Source: Taishania sp045629585
GTDB taxonomy: Bacteria; Bacteroidota; Bacteroidia; Flavobacteriales_D; Crocinitomicaceae
Reading direction: 5' to 3'
DNA length: 64,000 bases
NCBI GenBank assembly: GCA_045629585.1
Contig: JAZQRM010000077.1
Location: forward strand, 1 to 64,000
Positions 7,431 to 15,324 of this stretch are shown here, one piece after another. A program made the translations under genes and the position numbers. The notes beneath the pieces are model-generated. The model saw only the letters and a list, made by a program, of their open reading frames with translations. It was not told the origin of the DNA and did not search any database. The number at the start of each line of letters is the position of its first letter. Position 1 is the first letter of the stretch.

Positions 7431-8588
7431 TTATAAGGTTCCTCTTAATTCTTGCTCGCGCTCAATTGATTCGAACAATGCTTTGAAGTTTCCAGCTCCA
7501 AATCCACGCGCTCCCATTCTTTGGATAACTTCAAAGAATAAAGTTGGTCGATCTTCCACAGGTTTAGTGAATATTTGTAATAAATAACCTTCCTCATCTG
7601 CATCGATCATGATACCTAATTTTTGTAATTCCTTGATGTCTTCTTTGAATTTATCCATGTGGTCTTTCAAACGTTCGGGAATCGCATCATAATATGTTTG
7701 AGGTGGTATTGATAAAAATTCAACTCCACGTGATTTCATGTCAGCTACTGTCGTTATGATATCATCAGTTGCCACCGCAATATGTTGAACACCTTCACCT
7801 TCGTAGAAATCTAAATATTCTTCAATTTGAGAACGTTTTTTTCCTTCTGCAGGCTCATTAATTGGGAACTTGATTCTTCCGTTTCCATTTGCCATTACTT
7901 TTGACATCAATGCTGAGTATTCAGTGGTGATTTGTTTGTCGTCGAAAGAAAGGAAGTTAACAAATCCCATTACATCTTCGAACCATTTTACCCAAACATT
8001 CATTTGGTCCCAACCAACATTTCCGACCATGTGATCTACATATTTTAATCCAACTGATGTCGGGTTGTAAGTAGATTCCCATTTTTTGTAACCGGGCATG
8101 AAAATACCATTGTAGTTTTTGCGCTCTGTAAACATGAATATTGTTTCGCCATAAGCATAGATTCCTGCTTGTACTACTTCCCCATTTTCATCGGAAGTAA
8201 CAGTTGGTTCCATGTAAGATTTAGCTCCACGTTTGATTGTTTCTTCATAAGAGTAACGTGCGTCTTCCACCCACATTGCAACAACTTTAACACCATCTCC
8301 GTGTTTTTTAACATGTTCACCAATTGGCGATTCAGAGTTTAAAGCTGTAGTTAATACCAAACGAATTTTGTCTTGTCTTAATACGTAAGAAGCTCTGTCT
8401 CTCATTCCAGTTTCTAATCCAGCATATGCTTCTGATTGAAAACCAAATGCTGTTTTGTAGTAATGAGCAGATTGTTTTGCATTTCCTACGTAAAACTCTA
8501 CGTAGTCTGTTCCTAAGATTGGTAAGAAATCTTGCGCACCTTCAAAGATTTTCTCTAATCCAAATTCAACTGATTTTAATTCTGACAT
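7431..8588 (-). CDS. hpd: 4-hydroxyphenylpyruvate dioxygenase
   Basis: Converts 4-hydroxyphenylpyruvate to homogentisate in tyrosine breakdown, with non-haem iron. The two-part vicinal-oxygen-chelate fold is clear. The expected iron ligands are visible as His186 (KYVDHMVGNV), His269 (GVQHIAVATDDI) and Glu353 (LFFEVIQR), and the C-terminal gating helix GFGAGNFKALFESIE is intact. Length 385 is normal. It lies 32 bases downstream of hmgA, which uses its product. Confidence 0.95.
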   Translation of the reverse strand: MSELKSVEFGLEKIFEGAQDFLPILGTDYVEFYVGNAKQSAHYYKTAFGFQSEAYAGLETGMRDRASYVLRQDKIRLVLTTALNSESPIGEHVKKHGDGVKVVAMWVEDARYSYEETIKRGAKSYMEPTVTSDENGEVVQAGIYAYGETIFMFTERKNYNGIFMPGYKKWESTYNPTSVGLKYVDHMVGNVGWDQMNVWVKWFEDVMGFVNFLSFDDKQITTEYSALMSKVMANGNGRIKFPINEPAEGKKRSQIEEYLDFYEGEGVQHIAVATDDIITTVADMKSRGVEFLSIPPQTYYDAIPERLKDHMDKFKEDIKELQKLGIMIDADEEGYLLQIFTKPVEDRPTLFFEVIQRMGARGFGAGNFKALFESIEREQELRGTL

Positions 8589-8620
8589 GATTTTATATTT
8601 TAAATATTATGATTCAATTA

Positions 8621-9778
8621 TTATAATTTCCAAGAAGTCTTGTATTCTACTAATTCTAGATCTAAGGCTTGTTTTGTGAGTTTTAATGGTTTGAATGTAT
8701 CCACCATTACGGCTAACTCTTGTGTTTCTGTTTTCCCTATGCTACGCTCGTACGCTCCAGGGTGTGGTCCGTGCGGAATTCCAGCGGGGTGCAAAGTGAT
8801 TTGACCTTTTTCGACATGATTTCTACTCATAAAATCCCCGTCAACATAGTACAATACTTCATCAGAGTCGATGTTCGAGTGATTGTACGGAGCAGGAATG
8901 GATAATGGGTGATAATCATACATACGAGGAACAAATGAACAAATTACAAAAGCACTCGTTTCAAATGTTTGATGTACGGGAGGTGGTTGGTGAACGCGTC
9001 CTGTAATGGGTTCAAATTCATGAATCGAAAAAGCATAAGGATAATTGTATCCATCCCATCCAACAACATCAAAAGGATGGTAGGCATATACATATTGATA
9101 TAGAGTATCTTCTTTTTTGATTTTAATCAAGAAATCACCTTTTTCGTCGATGGGTTCAATAACATGTGGAGGGCGGATGTCACGTTCACAAAATGGTGAA
9201 TGTTCTAACAATTGACCAAACCAGTTCCGATATCTTTTGGGTGTGTAAACAGGGTGAAAAGATTGAACGATGAATAATCGGTTATCTTCTGTCTCAAAAT
9301 GAATTTGGTAAATCATTCCCCGAGGAACGACTAAATAATCACCATAACCAAAATCAATATTCCCTAGTTGTGTTTTTAGAACACCCTTTCCTTTATGGAT
9401 GAATATTACTTCGTCAGCATCCGCATTTTTATAGAAGTAATCTGTCATTGATTTCTTCGGAGCAGCCAATTCTATGTAGCAATCTTTATTCACTAAAACG
9501 GGAACTCGACTATCTAAGTAATCATCCTTAGGTTTTACATTGAAACCTTGTAGCGATCGCATTGTCATATTTTTGTCAATAGCAATTTCAGGAGTGATAT
9601 CCTTCGATTCCAAGATTTCGTTAACCACTGTTGGTGGATGGATGTGGTATAATAAGCTGGACATGCCGTCAAAACCTATTGTTCCAAAAAGCTGTTCTTG
9701 ATAGAGTGAACCATCAGCCTGTCTAAATTGAACATGTCGTTTGGAGGGGATCGCTCCAAGTTTATGATAAAATGGCAT
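8621..9778 (-). CDS. hmgA: Homogentisate 1,2-dioxygenase
   Basis: Opens the ring of homogentisate to maleylacetoacetate with a non-haem iron; it is the step after hpd. The iron-site region is visible as PAPYNHSNIDSDEVLYYV, with His and Glu ligands, and a later His in AGIPHGPHPGAYE. At 385 residues it matches the short bacterial form. It is the first gene of the hmgA-hpd transcript. A -7 promoter lies about 130 bases upstream at 9911-9918. The isomerase and fumarylacetoacetase for the next steps are not in this window. Confidence 0.95.
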   Translation of the reverse strand: MPFYHKLGAIPSKRHVQFRQADGSLYQEQLFGTIGFDGMSSLLYHIHPPTVVNEILESKDITPEIAIDKNMTMRSLQGFNVKPKDDYLDSRVPVLVNKDCYIELAAPKKSMTDYFYKNADADEVIFIHKGKGVLKTQLGNIDFGYGDYLVVPRGMIYQIHFETEDNRLFIVQSFHPVYTPKRYRNWFGQLLEHSPFCERDIRPPHVIEPIDEKGDFLIKIKKEDTLYQYVYAYHPFDVVGWDGYNYPYAFSIHEFEPITGRVHQPPPVHQTFETSAFVICSFVPRMYDYHPLSIPAPYNHSNIDSDEVLYYVDGDFMSRNHVEKGQITLHPAGIPHGPHPGAYERSIGKTETQELAVMVDTFKPLKLTKQALDLELVEYKTSWKL

Positions 9779-10088
9779 ATTGGGGTTTTAAAAAGTTAAA
9801 CGTATTATTTTCCTCGAATGTTTAGATCATTCAGGGTTACGCTTAATTAAAAATTTAAGATGCTCTGATAGCTCAATCCACATGGGGTTAAATTATTTTC
9901 GTTAGCTAAACAAATATAATGTAAAATCGATATATATAATACGTTTGGTGTGTTGTATTGTTAACCATTCGCCAATAAACTTTTCTGAAGTTTAATAAAT
10001 AAATGATATTTATCATTCTCTAGTCTAACTCGATTTAGTAATATTGCACTGCTATTAATCGAATAAAAATTTAATAAAAATCTATACC
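9779..10088. other. Divergent intergenic region hmgA/tdh
   Basis: 310 bases between two diverging genes. It holds a minus-strand -7 element at 9911-9918 for hmgA and a weaker TAATATTG near 10038 that could serve tdh. I see no open frame, RNA gene or strong inverted repeat. A transcription-factor site is likely but none is recognisable. Confidence 0.5.
9911..9918 (-). promoter_or_regulatory. -7 element for hmgA-hpd
   Basis: On the minus strand this reads TATATTTG, an exact TAnnTTTG match. The predicted leader is about 125 bases. No good -33 TTTG is seen at the expected distance, so an activator may be needed. Confidence 0.5.
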
Positions 10089-11042
10089 ATGTATAAAACC
10101 TTAGTGATTGGAGCGGGAGGTCAGATCGGGACAGAGTTAGTTGCTGAGTTACGCCGTAGAAAAGGTACTGATGTCGTTATTGCTGCAGATATTAAGCAAG
10201 AGCCGTCCTCCGCGTTAGCAAATGGTCCTTACGTAGCAATGGATGTTTTGGACAGAGAATTTGTTCGGTCATTTATTATTGATAATGAAGTCAAAGAAGT
10301 TTATTTACTAGCTGCTTTATTATCTGCTACTGCTGAAAAACAACCTGATTTTGCTTGGAAGTTGAATATGGAAAGTTTATTTACAATTCTTGATCTAGGA
10401 AAAGAAGGTTATTTGAATAAAATATTTTGGCCATCGTCAATTGCTGTTTTTGGTCCAACTACGCCAAGAGTTGACACACCTCAATATACAGTAATGGAAC
10501 CGTCAACTGTTTATGGTATTTCTAAACAAACGGGTGAACGCTGGTGTGAATACTATTTTAATAAGCATAATGTTGACGTAAGAAGTATTCGTTACCCTGG
10601 TTTGATTTCTTACACCGCATTACCTGGTGGAGGAACGACGGATTACGCGGTTGATATTTTCTATAGAGCGAAACAATCTGGTAGATACACTTGCTTTTTG
10701 AAACAAGATACAGCTTTGCCAATGATGTTTATGGAGGATGCCATTCGTGCGACCATTGATTTGATGGATGCACCAAAGGAAAATATTACGATTCGTTCTT
10801 CTTATAATTTGGGTGGAATTAGTTTTACACCAAGTGAATTAGCAAGTGCAATTAAAGAGCAGATGCCTGATTTCCAAATTAACTACGCGCCTGATTTTAG
10901 ACAAGCTATTGCGGATAGTTGGCCAGGGTCAATTAATGATCAGTTTGCTCGTAAAGATTGGGGGTGGAATGAAGCTTATGACCTAAAATCTTTGGTGAGC
11001 ACGATGTTAATAAATGTTGATGAATCGCAATTGATAGATTAA
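10089..11042 (+). CDS. tdh: L-threonine 3-dehydrogenase, short-chain dehydrogenase type
   Basis: Oxidises threonine to 2-amino-3-oxobutyrate with NAD. This is the SDR-type enzyme known from Flavobacterium, not the zinc alcohol-dehydrogenase type. The NAD motif GAGGQIG is at residues 8-14, the catalytic Tyr142 and Lys146 sit in VYGISK, and Ser116/117 is in WPSSIAVFG. The GISYTALPGGGTTDYAV-like stretch typical of the family follows. Length 317 is normal. It stands alone; the partner ligase kbl is not next to it. Confidence 0.88.
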   Translation: MYKTLVIGAGGQIGTELVAELRRRKGTDVVIAADIKQEPSSALANGPYVAMDVLDREFVRSFIIDNEVKEVYLLAALLSATAEKQPDFAWKLNMESLFTILDLGKEGYLNKIFWPSSIAVFGPTTPRVDTPQYTVMEPSTVYGISKQTGERWCEYYFNKHNVDVRSIRYPGLISYTALPGGGTTDYAVDIFYRAKQSGRYTCFLKQDTALPMMFMEDAIRATIDLMDAPKENITIRSSYNLGGISFTPSELASAIKEQMPDFQINYAPDFRQAIADSWPGSINDQFARKDWGWNEAYDLKSLVSTMLINVDESQLID

Positions 11043-11206
11043 TCAGCTTATCTTGCAATTAGTTAAGATTTTAAGCGTTGTAAGGCTTGATGTTTTATCG
11101 AAGAAAACATTAAATTCATCGAAAAACATAGAATTATTTTCCAAAGCTAGTTTAGAATTAATATCTTGACTACGGAATTATTTATATTCATTTAAGAATT
11201 ATTGTT

Positions 11207-12088
11207 ATGCACATTAATAGATTTTTTAAATTAATTCCACTATTCATATTGTTTTACTCATTTAGTTCTTTTTCTAGTTCAAATTTTCAAGATGATCGAT
11301 CAAATCTTAGAGATGAGAGTGGGAAGAAACAAGGTAGATGGGTTTATTTAGGTAAAGACCGACCAGAGGAAGGTTATCCAGTTGATGGGAAGATTGAAGA
11401 AGGAAGCTATGTGGATGATCGCAAAGAAGGAGTTTGGATTAAATATCATACAGATGGTATTACACCCAAATTGAAAGGAGAGTATGCGAACAATCGTCCT
11501 AGTGGTAGCTATGAAAAATTGAATATTAAAGGTGTTGTGATTGAGAAGGGGTTCTTTTCTTCAGGAAGGTATAGAGATTCGTTGATTCGTTTTCATGATA
11601 ATGGAGAAGTCGCTTATCAAGGATTTTATAATGAACTTGGCAATGAAGAAGGAAAGGTACGACACTTTTACGCTAATGGAAAAGTCGAATTTGAGTACAA
11701 TTCAGATAATGGAAAGCCAAGAGGAAAAGCAATTCGGTATTACGAAAATGGTGACCGTAAAGAAGTCTTAAATTATAATGACCAAGGACAATTGATTAAT
11801 TCGGAGCAATTCGATATGGTTAATCCTGTGGTTAAAGTGGTAAAACCAGAGATTGGGCCGAAAGAAAGTGCACCGTCTGTAGCTAATCCAAATACCAAAG
11901 GCATGCGCTTTTTACCAAATGGATATAATAAAGTTTATAACGGAAATCATGAAATTTGGCAAGATGGAGAATTTAAAAATGGTCGTCTGTGGGATGGTAA
12001 AGTCTACGAATACGACCGCGATGGTATTCTCTTGAAAGTAAAAGTTTTTAAGAATGGAGCCTATCATTCTGACGGGCAACTGAATTAA
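11207..12088 (+). CDS. Exported MORN-repeat (YwqK-like) protein
   Basis: A 293-residue exported protein with an N-terminal hydrophobic signal (about residues 8-25, rich in F and S). It contains a series of MORN_2-type repeats, e.g. GSYVDDRKEGVWIKYH, GEYANNRPSGSYEKL, KVRHFYANGKVEFEY and GKAIRYYENGDRKE. Such repeats are annotated as YwqK-like toxin-antitoxin antitoxins, but there is no toxin gene beside it. In Bacteroidota they are mostly surface or periplasmic proteins of unknown role. Transcribed alone and closed by the terminator at 12115. Confidence 0.75.
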   Translation: MHINRFFKLIPLFILFYSFSSFSSSNFQDDRSNLRDESGKKQGRWVYLGKDRPEEGYPVDGKIEEGSYVDDRKEGVWIKYHTDGITPKLKGEYANNRPSGSYEKLNIKGVVIEKGFFSSGRYRDSLIRFHDNGEVAYQGFYNELGNEEGKVRHFYANGKVEFEYNSDNGKPRGKAIRYYENGDRKEVLNYNDQGQLINSEQFDMVNPVVKVVKPEIGPKESAPSVANPNTKGMRFLPNGYNKVYNGNHEIWQDGEFKNGRLWDGKVYEYDRDGILLKVKVFKNGAYHSDGQLN

Positions 12089-12114
12089 ATTAACAATTGA
12101 AACAACTGCCTATT

Positions 12115-12137
12115 AACCCTCTTCGGAGGGTTTTTTT
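12115..12137 (+). terminator. Terminator after the MORN-repeat gene
   Basis: AACCCTC and GAGGGTT form a perfect 7-bp stem closed by a stable TTCG tetraloop, followed by five more T. Confidence 0.9.
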
Positions 12138-12170
12138 ATACCTATGTTTATTGTTTTAAAGCGATTTTAA

Positions 12171-13025
12171 ATGATCTTAACAGCTCTTGATAATAAAATC
12201 TCAACCCAAGCCATTGATTGGCGGATAAATCGTTTACTCAGCCGTAAATGGTCTCGGGATGAAGCTGAACTAGCCTTGCGTCAAGTACTCAATTGTATTG
12301 ATTTAACCACATTGGAAGGAACTGATACACCGAGTAAAATCCAAGATTTATGTTTTCGTGCACAAAAACCTAGCTTAAAATTGAATCTGTCTTCCACAGC
12401 TGCTGTTTGTGTCTATCCGAATATGGTTTCAATTGCTCGTGAAGCTTTAGGTTTAAATTCAAACGTTAAAATTGCTGCTGTATCTACTGCATTTCCGTCT
12501 GGGCAATCTAGTTTGGAGGTTAAGCTTCTGGATACAAAATTGGCTCTAGATAATGGAGCTGATGAAATTGACATGGTCATATCTAGAGGTAAACTACTCG
12601 ATGGTGAATGGACTTTTGTGTATGATGAAATTGCACAGATAAAAGAGTTATGTGGAGATAAGGTATTAAAAGTTATTTTGGAAACGGGTGAGTTGAAAAG
12701 TCTTGAGAACGTTCGGCTTGCAAGTGAGATTGCAATGCAAGCAGGAGCTGATTTCATAAAAACTTCTACTGGGAAAATTCAGCCTGCTGCAACGCTTCCA
12801 GTTGCTGTAGTTATGCTTAGAGCGATTAGAGCGTATTTCGAGCGAACAGGAATGAAAATAGGGTTTAAACCAGCCGGAGGAATCTCAAGAGCTGATTTAG
12901 CTTTAACCTATCTAAGGTTGGTAGGTGAAGAACTAGGTACGGATTGGTTAAATAACACCAGACTTAGATTTGGAGCTAGTAGTTTAGCAACTGATGTTGT
13001 GAAGCAATTAGAAGGTGTAATTTAA
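12171..13025 (+). CDS. deoC: Deoxyribose-phosphate aldolase
   Basis: Splits 2-deoxyribose 5-phosphate into acetaldehyde and glyceraldehyde 3-phosphate in deoxynucleoside breakdown. The Schiff-base lysine is Lys197 in DFIKTSTGK, with the helper Lys233 in GFKPAGGI and an acidic residue at Asp134 (DEIDMV). At 284 residues it belongs to the longer class. In related genomes this gene is often followed by aldehyde dehydrogenase genes that remove acetaldehyde. Here it is followed, 11 bases on, by two proteins that only faintly resemble such enzymes. Confidence 0.93.
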   Translation: MILTALDNKISTQAIDWRINRLLSRKWSRDEAELALRQVLNCIDLTTLEGTDTPSKIQDLCFRAQKPSLKLNLSSTAAVCVYPNMVSIAREALGLNSNVKIAAVSTAFPSGQSSLEVKLLDTKLALDNGADEIDMVISRGKLLDGEWTFVYDEIAQIKELCGDKVLKVILETGELKSLENVRLASEIAMQAGADFIKTSTGKIQPAATLPVAVVMLRAIRAYFERTGMKIGFKPAGGISRADLALTYLRLVGEELGTDWLNNTRLRFGASSLATDVVKQLEGVI

Positions 13026-13036
13026 ATTCAAACGAA

Positions 13037-13855
13037 ATGATGTTGGGTGATTTTTCAGATTCTTTAGTCGATTTAGCGAAGCTTCCAGAGAAGGAAAAGC
13101 TAAGGGTAGTTGAGGAACAGGGTGATCGTAAAGAATTACAGGTCAATGCTTGGGAGTTTTATAAGTTTCTATTACGGAATAAGGATATTATTTGGTCAGT
13201 GATGGTTAATGAAGAAGAACTGACGATTCAGAGCGTTTCATCTAAATGGAAAGAAATGCTAGAAGAGTGTTTGGTACGCATTGGTAAAATTAATTTAGAT
13301 TTAGATAATTCTGAAAAACGATATTTAATAGTTGATGATTTAACATTTGATCAAGTTTTAGTGGCGTGTTTCAATTGTTTTCAAAATGATATGAAATGTA
13401 TTGGTTCTGGTTCCAGGTGGTCCGTTCGAAATGCAGTTCTGAATAAATGGATGAAAGAACTTCCTTTTCTTAGTCAATATTTTTGCGTGGATAATCGTGG
13501 TGAAGAGCTGTTTAATTTGTTTCCTTTAAAGTGGAACTTGTTGCTTGATGATAAAAGTGATGTATATGGAGTGGTCGAACTTGTTTTGCAGTATTCTGTA
13601 TTAAAGCTTCATTTAGTTCAGGTTGAACAATTTATTGTTGTTGGTTCACCAGATGTGCAAAGTAAATTGCAATTTTCATTTGACTGTGCCGTTTCAAAAC
13701 TTAAAGTTGGTCCATTGAATGATTGGAATACCGATTTTTTTAAGCCTAAAACTTCATTTGTGTTTGAAGATTATTTAGATACTCGTTTTCCAGTTTTGGA
13801 GTGTTCTAATAGAAAATTTTCTTTCCCTTGTATTAATTATGATAGTGAATTATAA
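13037..13855 (+). CDS. Uncharacterised protein, possibly a decayed aldehyde dehydrogenase relative
   Basis: I do not recognise this 272-residue protein with confidence. Its C-terminal third (about residues 170-240) runs through LLLDDKSDVYGVVELVL, EQFIVVGSPDVQSKLQF and SKLKVGPLNDWNTDFF. In spacing this resembles the aldehyde dehydrogenase stretch around the catalytic Cys and the KVGDPLD motif, but the N-G-Q-x-C catalytic motif is absent (LKLHLVQVEQ instead). It is soluble, with no signal or membrane segment. Its position behind deoC fits an ALDH origin. It may be a non-catalytic relative or simply something else. The reading frame is intact, so it is probably made. Confidence 0.5.
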   Translation: MMLGDFSDSLVDLAKLPEKEKLRVVEEQGDRKELQVNAWEFYKFLLRNKDIIWSVMVNEEELTIQSVSSKWKEMLEECLVRIGKINLDLDNSEKRYLIVDDLTFDQVLVACFNCFQNDMKCIGSGSRWSVRNAVLNKWMKELPFLSQYFCVDNRGEELFNLFPLKWNLLLDDKSDVYGVVELVLQYSVLKLHLVQVEQFIVVGSPDVQSKLQFSFDCAVSKLKVGPLNDWNTDFFKPKTSFVFEDYLDTRFPVLECSNRKFSFPCINYDSEL

Positions 13856-13866
13856 TACAGTCTTCT

Positions 13867-14454
13867 ATGAACTACATAAATAACATTTATTATCCTGCAT
13901 TAATTGAATCTAAAAATCTAGAACGTTCTATAAACGATTCAATACCGTGCTTGAAAAAGATTGGTGTTGATTGGTTTTGTCTTTCGATATTAAAAAAAAC
14001 AGAGATTTTATATGCATTAGTAGATTATTGGTGTGAGGTCTTTGATTTAGCTATGATAGAAAGAGTTAATTTGATGCAGCTTGCGAGTATCGGGAGTTTG
14101 GATAGTTGCTGTGCAGACGATTCTTTGTACAGATATCCGATTGGTGTTGTCGAAATTGAAGGTGTAACAGATCAAAATCTACTTTCCCTTTTGATGGTCA
14201 ATCTGGCAATTGGCAATGTCGTTATTGTTAGACATGACAATCTTGATCCACTCATCTTTAAATTATTAGCTAATGTGCCTTATTCGGGGTTAATTAATTT
14301 CGTTAAAATACAAAAGAGGGTTCAGCTACAGATTGATAAGCATTTTGATGCATCAAATTTTGGTGCGAGTAAACAAGATGTAGAAGAGTTGAGTATTTGT
14401 CTAAGAAAAGAGGAATGGGATGAAAAGAGGGAGATCCCTACAAGTGGATATTAA
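13867..14454 (+). CDS. Uncharacterised protein, possibly an N-terminal aldehyde dehydrogenase-like fragment
   Basis: A 195-residue soluble protein that I cannot name with certainty. Residues about 90-150, YPIGVVEIEGVT, LAIGNVVIVRHDNLDP and NVPYSGLINFVKI, follow the order of the aldehyde dehydrogenase coenzyme-binding region (P-x-GVV, A-x-GN-x-VV-x-KPSE, LP-x-G-x-xNVV). The key Lys of KPSE is replaced by Arg-His. The protein ends before any catalytic domain. Together with the preceding gene it could represent two eroded tandem ALDH genes. The last gene of the deoC group, it ends two bases before the converging VanZ-like gene. Confidence 0.45.
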   Translation: MNYINNIYYPALIESKNLERSINDSIPCLKKIGVDWFCLSILKKTEILYALVDYWCEVFDLAMIERVNLMQLASIGSLDSCCADDSLYRYPIGVVEIEGVTDQNLLSLLMVNLAIGNVVIVRHDNLDPLIFKLLANVPYSGLINFVKIQKRVQLQIDKHFDASNFGASKQDVEELSICLRKEEWDEKREIPTSGY

Positions 14455-14456
14455 GA

Positions 14457-14822
14457 TTATCTATAGATCCAATTAAAAACTAAGTTGCCGGTTAAGCAAG
14501 CAGCAGTGTATAAAGTAAGTGTGCCAAATTCATGAGAGGTGTATCCGGATAGTTGCCTAGCTATTTCTGCAATTATGATAAAAAAAAGACCCGTACAAAA
14601 ACTGATTGCACGGGCATTGCTATGTAAAAAGTCGTATTTTAATTGACGACTTAATATTATTTGAATTGTAAATGTTGATAATAGATACAGCAAAGCTGTA
14701 AATAGTGTATAGTCGTTTATTCCCCAAAATTCAAACTCAATATTTGAGTAAGGTCTTAAGGAACAGACTAATATGGTGAATAACCAAACCAAGGGTACGG
14801 TTATGAATTTGCCAATCAACAT
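14457..14822 (-). CDS. Small VanZ-like membrane protein
   Basis: A 121-residue protein with four likely membrane segments (about 5-22, 38-60, 72-92 and 98-118). The C-terminal part FIIIAEIARQLSGYTSHEFGTL recalls the VanZ pattern (IEI-x-Q...D-x-x-x-N), but the typical DK-x-x-H motif is not seen. It follows gcvH by 15 bases on the same strand, where VanZ-family genes are commonly found in Bacteroidota. Function is unknown. Confidence 0.5.
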   Translation of the reverse strand: MLIGKFITVPLVWLFTILVCSLRPYSNIEFEFWGINDYTLFTALLYLLSTFTIQIILSRQLKYDFLHSNARAISFCTGLFFIIIAEIARQLSGYTSHEFGTLTLYTAACLTGNLVFNWIYR

Positions 14823-14837
14823 TCCGTTTTATTTAGC

Positions 14838-15215
14838 TTATCCAATTAAAGCTTTGTATGCTTCAGCGTCTAAAAGATCTGCTACTTCAGAAAGATCAGT
14901 CATTTTAACTTTAACCATCCATCCCGCTCCATATGCATCCGCATTTACTGTTTCAGGGCTAGATTCTAAGCTTGTATTAAATTCAATAATTTCACCTGAA
15001 ACAGGCATGAATAGATCAGAAACCGTTTTAACCGCTTCAACAGTACCGAAAACGTCTTCTCTTTCAAGCGTTTCTCCTTCTGTTTCAACTTCAACATAAA
15101 CGATGTCTCCTAATTCGCTTTGTGCGAAATCAGTAATACCGATTACTGCAACATCACCTTCGATACGAACCCATTCGTGATCTTTCGTGTACTTTAATTC
15201 TGCTGGTAAATTCAT
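14838..15215 (-). CDS. gcvH: Glycine cleavage system H protein
   Basis: Carries the lipoyl arm that shuttles the aminomethyl group between the P, T and L proteins of glycine cleavage. The lipoylation site is Lys63 in GTVEAVKTVSDL, and the fold motif DHEWV and the MPVSGEI turn are present. Length 125 is normal. A -7 promoter lies just upstream at 15239-15246, back to back with the prfB promoter. gcvP and gcvT are elsewhere. Confidence 0.95.
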   Translation of the reverse strand: MNLPAELKYTKDHEWVRIEGDVAVIGITDFAQSELGDIVYVEVETEGETLEREDVFGTVEAVKTVSDLFMPVSGEIIEFNTSLESSPETVNADAYGAGWMVKVKMTDLSEVADLLDAEAYKALIG

Positions 15216-15238
15216 TTTCTTTAGATTTTAAGCTTTGG

Positions 15239-15246
15239 CAAATGTA
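15239..15246 (-). promoter_or_regulatory. -7 element for gcvH
   Basis: On the minus strand this reads TACATTTG, an exact TAnnTTTG match, 23 bases before the gcvH ATG. The predicted leader is under 20 bases. Confidence 0.55.
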
Positions 15247-15309
15247 ATTTTTTTAATTCATAAAGGGTTAAAAAGTGTATATAATAAAGGTCTTTTTTTA
15301 TGTTTTAGC

Positions 15310-15317
15310 TAACTTTG
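15310..15317 (+). promoter_or_regulatory. -7 element for prfB, apparently leaderless
   Basis: TAACTTTG is an exact -7 match and its last G lies only seven bases before the prfB ATG. Transcription would begin at or beside the start codon. Confidence 0.5.
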
Positions 15318-15324
15318 CTTTGTA

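Noticed and set aside
8720..8905. Plus-strand open frame of 61 codons inside hmgA
   Set aside because: It is antisense to a well-conserved gene and has no family likeness.
11207..12088. Toxin-antitoxin system at the MORN-repeat gene
   Set aside because: Only the YwqK-like repeat suggests it; the protein is exported and no toxin gene is adjacent.
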